Source: Hymenobacter citatus
GTDB taxonomy: Bacteria > Bacteroidota > Bacteroidia > Cytophagales > Hymenobacteraceae
Assembly (NCBI RefSeq): GCF_014333615.1
Contig: NZ_JACSCY010000014.1
Coordinates: 1-64,000, forward strand
Length of the DNA stretch: 64,000 bases
Direction of reading: 5' to 3'
Shown in pieces: positions 59,898 to 64,000 of the stretch (the stretch's first letter is position 1; each line of letters begins with the position of its first letter). Both the position numbers and the translations under genes were made by a program. The notes under the pieces are model-generated. The model searched no databases, was not told where the DNA came from, and saw nothing but the letters and a program-made list of their open reading frames with translations.

Positions 59898-61154
59898 ATG
59901 GCGACTACCATGACGCTGGTGGCCTACGAGCACCAAACGCTTCGACTAGGGGACACCCCGGGCCTGCGCGAGGCGCATCTGACGGCGCTCTTGGCCTTGC
60001 AAGAGCGGCACGCGGCGCGCTGGTTTATGCCGCTACGCCAGGGCATCAAGCTCACCAGCTACGTCGGCGTGATGCAAGTCCCCGGTCTGACGCTGGAAAT
60101 ACTACCCAAGCTGGATGACCCGCACCGCGCCAGGACGGGGGACGCAGAAGCCGCCCACTGGCAACACGTCTTGCTACGTCTGCTCAAGGCGACGCACCAG
60201 CTCCCGGTGACCGTACCTAGTGCTGCGGCCCTCGCGCAGGCCCGGCACTCGATGCTGGATGTGTTTATTGCTGCCTTCCTAACCCAGGTCGAGACGCTGC
60301 TCCGACAGGGCCTGAAGAAACAGTATCGTCCCGTGGAAGGGAATCAGCGGGTGTTACGGGGCCGGTTGCTCTTTGCCCAGCAATTGCGCCACAACTTGGT
60401 CCATGCCGAACAATTTTATACCCGGGCTCATACCTACGATGCCACGCACCCATTGCATGCGTTGCTTCGCCAGGCCCTGCACGTAGCCAGCGCAGTAGCT
60501 ACCTCGGAGCAACTCGCGACGCGGGCCCGGTCAATGCTCGGGCAGTGGCCAGAAATGCCGCCCGTTGCCGTGCCTACCGAACTGCCGGTGCTGACGCACG
60601 CGACGGCGCGCTACCGACCCGCGTTGGAGCTGGCGTTGTTGCTCCTACAACGGCATAGCCCGGCCCCCCAAGCGGGGCGCACGACCGCCGTCGCGTTGCT
60701 ATTCGATATGAACCGCTTATTCGAATCGTATGTCGCGCAGCAGGTAAGACGAGCAGCCCCTGCCCTGCATTGCCGGGTGGCGGCCCAAGCCAGTCAATAC
60801 CTCTGGCATGATGTAGCCGTTCGGCCCGATATCGTCGTCACGTTGCCGGGCGGGGCTACGGTGGTGCTGGATACGAAGTGGAAGGTACCGACCTCCCAGC
60901 GTCCCTCCGCGGCCGACTTACAGCAACTCCTCGCCTATTGCCATTTGTGGGGAGCGGCGCACGGCCTGCTGGTGTATCCCACCAATCCTTCTCCGCACCC
61001 GAGTCGTTCCACGCAACAGCCCTATGCGCCCGGTCGGCTGGCAATAGCTGTGCAGGGCCACGTGTTATTTGCCGACATCTTATTACCAGACGGAAGGCTG
61101 AATCTGGATTTCGGGCGGCAATTACTTAGCTATTTAATGACCCTACCACAATAA
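59898..61154 (+). CDS. mcrC: McrC nuclease subunit
   Basis: The 418-residue protein has the McrC layout: an N-terminal beta-rich domain (WFMPLRQGIKLTSYVGVMQV, GLTLEILPKLDD), a helical middle with RPVEGNQRVLRGRLLFAQQL and YDATHPLHALLRQALHVA, then DMNRLFESYVAQQV and the PD-(D/E)XK centre RPDIVVTLPGGATVVLDTKW near residues 311-330. It forms the nuclease ring-cap complex with McrB. Catalytic Asp and DxK are both present, so it should be active. Alternative ATG at 59907 is possible. Confidence 0.94.
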   Translation: MATTMTLVAYEHQTLRLGDTPGLREAHLTALLALQERHAARWFMPLRQGIKLTSYVGVMQVPGLTLEILPKLDDPHRARTGDAEAAHWQHVLLRLLKATHQLPVTVPSAAALAQARHSMLDVFIAAFLTQVETLLRQGLKKQYRPVEGNQRVLRGRLLFAQQLRHNLVHAEQFYTRAHTYDATHPLHALLRQALHVASAVATSEQLATRARSMLGQWPEMPPVAVPTELPVLTHATARYRPALELALLLLQRHSPAPQAGRTTAVALLFDMNRLFESYVAQQVRRAAPALHCRVAAQASQYLWHDVAVRPDIVVTLPGGATVVLDTKWKVPTSQRPSAADLQQLLAYCHLWGAAHGLLVYPTNPSPHPSRSTQQPYAPGRLAIAVQGHVLFADILLPDGRLNLDFGRQLLSYLMTLPQ

Positions 61155-61190
61155 CACACAGACTACTCAATGCAGCGTGCGCAGTGAACG

Positions 61191-62471
61191 TTAGGGGGCT
61201 GCAATCGTTTTTTTGCTGCGTCGATTGTACAACCGGCGGTACTCGTCGCGAAGCAATGCGTACCGAATCAGATTGGCAACCAAGCTGACTGTAGGGGGCT
61301 GATCCCACAGTAATCGTTGTGCATTATCAACGTGGCCTAATACAATCTCCCCTTCCTCGTTGAGCAGATCCGGTGCATGCTTGCTGACGTAAGCAAGGAC
61401 TTGCTGACGCTTCACGGGTCCCTTCTTCCCATTCGTGAGTGTGCCGTCGTGCCAGATGGTAACTTGTTCCCCTACGCAACGGGTGAATCGGTCGAGGGCA
61501 AGTTGCAGAGAAAGGTGGCTGCGGGTGCCCTCATCAACGGACACACATAACATAGTTGTGCCCGCACTTGTCCCTTGAGCAGACGTGTGCTCACGTTTTT
61601 CCTTGGCACAAATGGTTAAGCCCACGATGTAGTCGTTACGACGGTACCGAAGCAAAAAGCAGCGGTAGTTGCTGGGCCAGGACCCGCCGGCTGCATTGCC
61701 ATAACTTTCGTAACGGGGACCATTATCATGAAAGCGGCTCAAGACATCTGTTGTTAGTGTAGGAGTAACGGTCGGCTCGTTTTCGAACAACCCATGCAAA
61801 TTCACAAGAAAAGAGTGCAGCGTAGCGGGCGTATCCAACCCTACAATGCCTTCATCCTGTAGTGAGGTGATAAGTTTTCTGGAAAGGGGGCGGTGCGTAG
61901 CCCGCTCGAAAAGCCACACCCCAAGGTCCGTTTGAAGCTTAAGACTCGTGCGAGCAACCATTTGCTGATACGTCGGTACATGCACTATTTCCTGATAGGC
62001 ACCCTTACGTCGCTGGCGAATCCGGATATCGCGACCGTTGGTGACAATGACTAGCTCCGCACCTACTATCTCGTCGTAGCGCTCTACCTGAGTTAGATGA
62101 CTATCTAGAATAGGTAAGCTAGGCGCTTTACACTCAATAATGGCTACGGCTTCATCAAGGCCATCTCGTTTCCGGGCAAAAATGATGATGTCAGCTCTTC
62201 CGACAGCGCCTACTTCGAAATAAGACATAGGCACCTCCGCTCGCAGGCTGTCTGGCGGTACTTTGACTTCATGTAGCAGAAATCGAATGAACGCTTGGCG
62301 TACTGCTTCTTCTGGGGTAGCTTGAATCAGGCGTTTGCGCGCGTGGCACAGATAGCAAGACTTACCGCCTCGTCGGTACGACGGCTTAGAGGTGTATAGG
62401 CGTTCTTGAAATATATGGCCATCGGATGCAACGGCCTCTCCTGGCAAAGATGATGTTACAGATAGTTTCAT
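61191..62471 (-). CDS. Orphan HSDR_N-domain nuclease
   Basis: The 426-residue protein has a type I restriction enzyme R N-terminal nuclease domain. The first 50 residues carry CxxC at Cys39/Cys42 (KSCYLCHARKR), then EEAVRQAFIRFLLHEVKVPP, and the PD-(D/E)XK site with Asp94 in GRADIIIFAR and Glu113/Lys115 in IIECKAP. There is no helicase core, unlike HsdR. The C-terminal half (about 230-426) is unrecognised. Stand-alone HSDR_N proteins occur in defence islands with largely unknown targets. The ATG at 62471 is preferred to an upstream start at 62594. It is convergent with mcrC. Confidence 0.85.
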   Translation of the reverse strand: MKLSVTSSLPGEAVASDGHIFQERLYTSKPSYRRGGKSCYLCHARKRLIQATPEEAVRQAFIRFLLHEVKVPPDSLRAEVPMSYFEVGAVGRADIIIFARKRDGLDEAVAIIECKAPSLPILDSHLTQVERYDEIVGAELVIVTNGRDIRIRQRRKGAYQEIVHVPTYQQMVARTSLKLQTDLGVWLFERATHRPLSRKLITSLQDEGIVGLDTPATLHSFLVNLHGLFENEPTVTPTLTTDVLSRFHDNGPRYESYGNAAGGSWPSNYRCFLLRYRRNDYIVGLTICAKEKREHTSAQGTSAGTTMLCVSVDEGTRSHLSLQLALDRFTRCVGEQVTIWHDGTLTNGKKGPVKRQQVLAYVSKHAPDLLNEEGEIVLGHVDNAQRLLWDQPPTVSLVANLIRYALLRDEYRRLYNRRSKKTIAAP

Positions 62472-62664
62472 ATACTCGATAGTAAAATAGTGTGTCTCGT
62501 CCGTCCCAAAATACGGACGTTTTAGTGGCCCACCCGTCTGGGCTGCTTCGCGCCCCAAAAAGCGACCAAAGATTGTTTCATTCCCTGTTCTCACGAATCA
62601 ACGGCTCGCGATCTTTGCGCTTCCTAACTTCTTGAGAAACCTAGCTATGCTTTTCGGGCGCTGC

Positions 62665-63981
62665 TTATCCGACCAGCAGCAGATCCGTCAGCCGCGTGGT
62701 ATAGGCCGGGCTACGGTACTGGGCATTGCCCTGCCAGGGAGTGGGCTGGCCCACAGCCGTTACTGCTGCCGCGGGCCGTACTGTGCCCCGCCCGAAGCGC
62801 TGATTCAAGGCATCGACGCACGCCATCAACGGTTGGCGGCGGTCCTCTGTAACGGTAGGCGAGGCAGCTGCGGGCGTGAATAAGTCCAGTTGCTGCCCGC
62901 GGCCCGGCGGTTCCAATCCGTCAAGCACGACGCCCGCTTTCACGTAGCGACGGTCCGGCTCGTAAATCCGCTCCAGCAAGCGCCGCCCGTACGCAAGTAG
63001 CCGCAAGGTGTCATTGGTCGGTCCACTCGGCAAGGTCAGTGTGGCGGAACGAGTATAAGGCGGCGGAACCCGGGTATCGTAGCGGTCCTGGGTGAGAAAG
63101 ACGGTGAGCAAGTGCGCCTGCTCTCCCTGGGCGCGGAGCTTCTCGGCGGCCCGGCTCAGGTACGTGCTCACCGCGCCCCACAGATCCTCCAGGGCCGTGA
63201 GCCGCTGCCCAAAGCTGCGGGAGCACCTGATGCTCTGGCGGGCCAGCGTCCCGTCTTCGCTGGCCTGCAGGCCCTGGCAGGGCTGCCCGCGCAGCTCCTG
63301 CACGACGCGCCAGCCCACCACGCCGCCCAAATGTTTGCGGGCCCAGACTTCCGAGACCTGACTTAGCGCCCACGCTGTGCCGATGCCATGGGCCGTGAGC
63401 AGTTGGGCATACTGGCGGCCGATCCCCCATACGTCGGCCGCGGGCAGCACACGCAAGGCCCGCTCCCGGCGGCTATCGGTGTCGAGGCGTAGCACGCCCT
63501 GCAACTCAGGGTACTTCTTGGCCAGGCGGTTGGCCACCTTGGCCAGGGTCTTGGTCGGGGCCATGCCCACGCAGGTGGGGATGCCCGTGCAGGCCAGCAC
63601 GTCGCGGCGCAGGGCCTGGGCGCGGCTATCTAAGGTGCCGCACCAGGTTGTGAGCCCGTGCAGGTCCAGGAAGGCCTCGTCGATGCTGTAGACTTCCACG
63701 GCCGGCACCTGCTCGGCGAGGCGGGCCATCACGCGCCGGCTCATGTCGCCGTACAGGGCGTAGTTGGAACTGAGCGCGTGGCCCTGGTGGTAGCGCAGCA
63801 GTTCGCGCACCTGGAAGTAGGGCGCCCCCATGGCAATGCCCAGGGCCTTGGCCTCGGCGCTGCGGCTCACGACGTTGCCATCGTTATTGCTCAGGACCAC
63901 GACGGGGCGGCCGTCGAGGCGGGGCTGGAAGACCCGCTCGCAGGAAACGTAGAAATTGTTGCCGTCGACGAGGCCGTACAT
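62665..63981 (-). CDS. umuC: Y-family DNA polymerase UmuC-like
   Basis: The 438-residue polymerase shows the Y-family catalytic residues: Asp6 in LVDGNNFYVSCERVFQP and Asp101/Glu102 in VYSIDEAFLDLHG. The helix-hairpin-helix region (RVLPAADVWGIGRQYAQLLT) and the little-finger domain follow, and the end carries QQLDLFTPAA, a likely beta-clamp-binding motif. It copies damaged DNA after SOS induction, normally with a UmuD partner, which would lie beyond the right edge if present. The start at 63981 begins MYGLVDGNN. It is on the same strand as, and downstream-oriented towards, the orphan nuclease gene. Confidence 0.95.
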   Translation of the reverse strand: MYGLVDGNNFYVSCERVFQPRLDGRPVVVLSNNDGNVVSRSAEAKALGIAMGAPYFQVRELLRYHQGHALSSNYALYGDMSRRVMARLAEQVPAVEVYSIDEAFLDLHGLTTWCGTLDSRAQALRRDVLACTGIPTCVGMAPTKTLAKVANRLAKKYPELQGVLRLDTDSRRERALRVLPAADVWGIGRQYAQLLTAHGIGTAWALSQVSEVWARKHLGGVVGWRVVQELRGQPCQGLQASEDGTLARQSIRCSRSFGQRLTALEDLWGAVSTYLSRAAEKLRAQGEQAHLLTVFLTQDRYDTRVPPPYTRSATLTLPSGPTNDTLRLLAYGRRLLERIYEPDRRYVKAGVVLDGLEPPGRGQQLDLFTPAAASPTVTEDRRQPLMACVDALNQRFGRGTVRPAAAVTAVGQPTPWQGNAQYRSPAYTTRLTDLLLVG

Positions 63982-64000
63982 AGAGGAAGGGGCCGCCGCG

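Overview
The window looks like chromosomal DNA of a GC-rich member of the Bacteroidota, most likely Hymenobacteraceae/Cytophagales. The support is a complete SusC/SusD sugar-uptake locus run by a one-piece hybrid two-component regulator, -7 boxes resembling TAnnTTTG, DUF6010/DUF6660 families typical of this group, and a CzcA transporter fused to its outer-membrane factor. The genus is inference. No rRNA, tRNA or CRISPR array was seen.

1-7.3 kb: housekeeping and accessory metabolism. There are two AraC-type regulators (one frameshifted), an NmrA-like protein cut by the window edge, three small membrane proteins in a row, two short-chain dehydrogenases and an HxlR regulator. 7.4-11.7 kb: a graveyard of decayed insertion sequences (IS1182-like, IS110, IS3/IS407-like) and a broken DUF3592 gene. 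Inside it an intact WYL regulator + VOC pair is bracketed by 31-bp inverted repeats.

12-24 kb: a fructan utilisation locus. A periplasmic-binding/kinase/receiver/AraC hybrid sensor is followed by SusC, SusD, an MFS sugar porter, fructokinase and a GH32 fructan hydrolase, all on one strand. An 11-bp spaced inverted repeat sits just upstream of a recognisable susC promoter. 24.3-26.3 kb: a head-to-head pair of tyrosine recombinases, one decayed and one intact, joined by a 140-bp near-perfect palindrome.

26.8-37.5 kb: a minus-strand heavy-metal (Zn/Cd/Co type) efflux cluster: DUF6660 protein, CzcA-TolC fusion, CzcB adaptor, YnfA, Fur-family regulator, NicO/UreH-like membrane protein, P1B-ATPase and ZIP transporter.

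38.1-64 kb: a dense defence island. It holds a divergent WYL regulator; a two-gene unit in which a methyltransferase-like/specificity-like protein lacking the methylation motif carries a C-terminal GHKL ATPase and overlaps a receiver-domain protein (the best candidate here for an undescribed system); a half-size HsdS; a small possibly Cas2-like protein; a type I restriction-modification operon with two AT-richer accessory genes; a YgjP-like peptidase; a DarTG toxin-antitoxin flanked by a 27-bp direct repeat; a PD-(D/E)XK nuclease; McrBC; an orphan HSDR_N nuclease; and a UmuC polymerase at the right edge.
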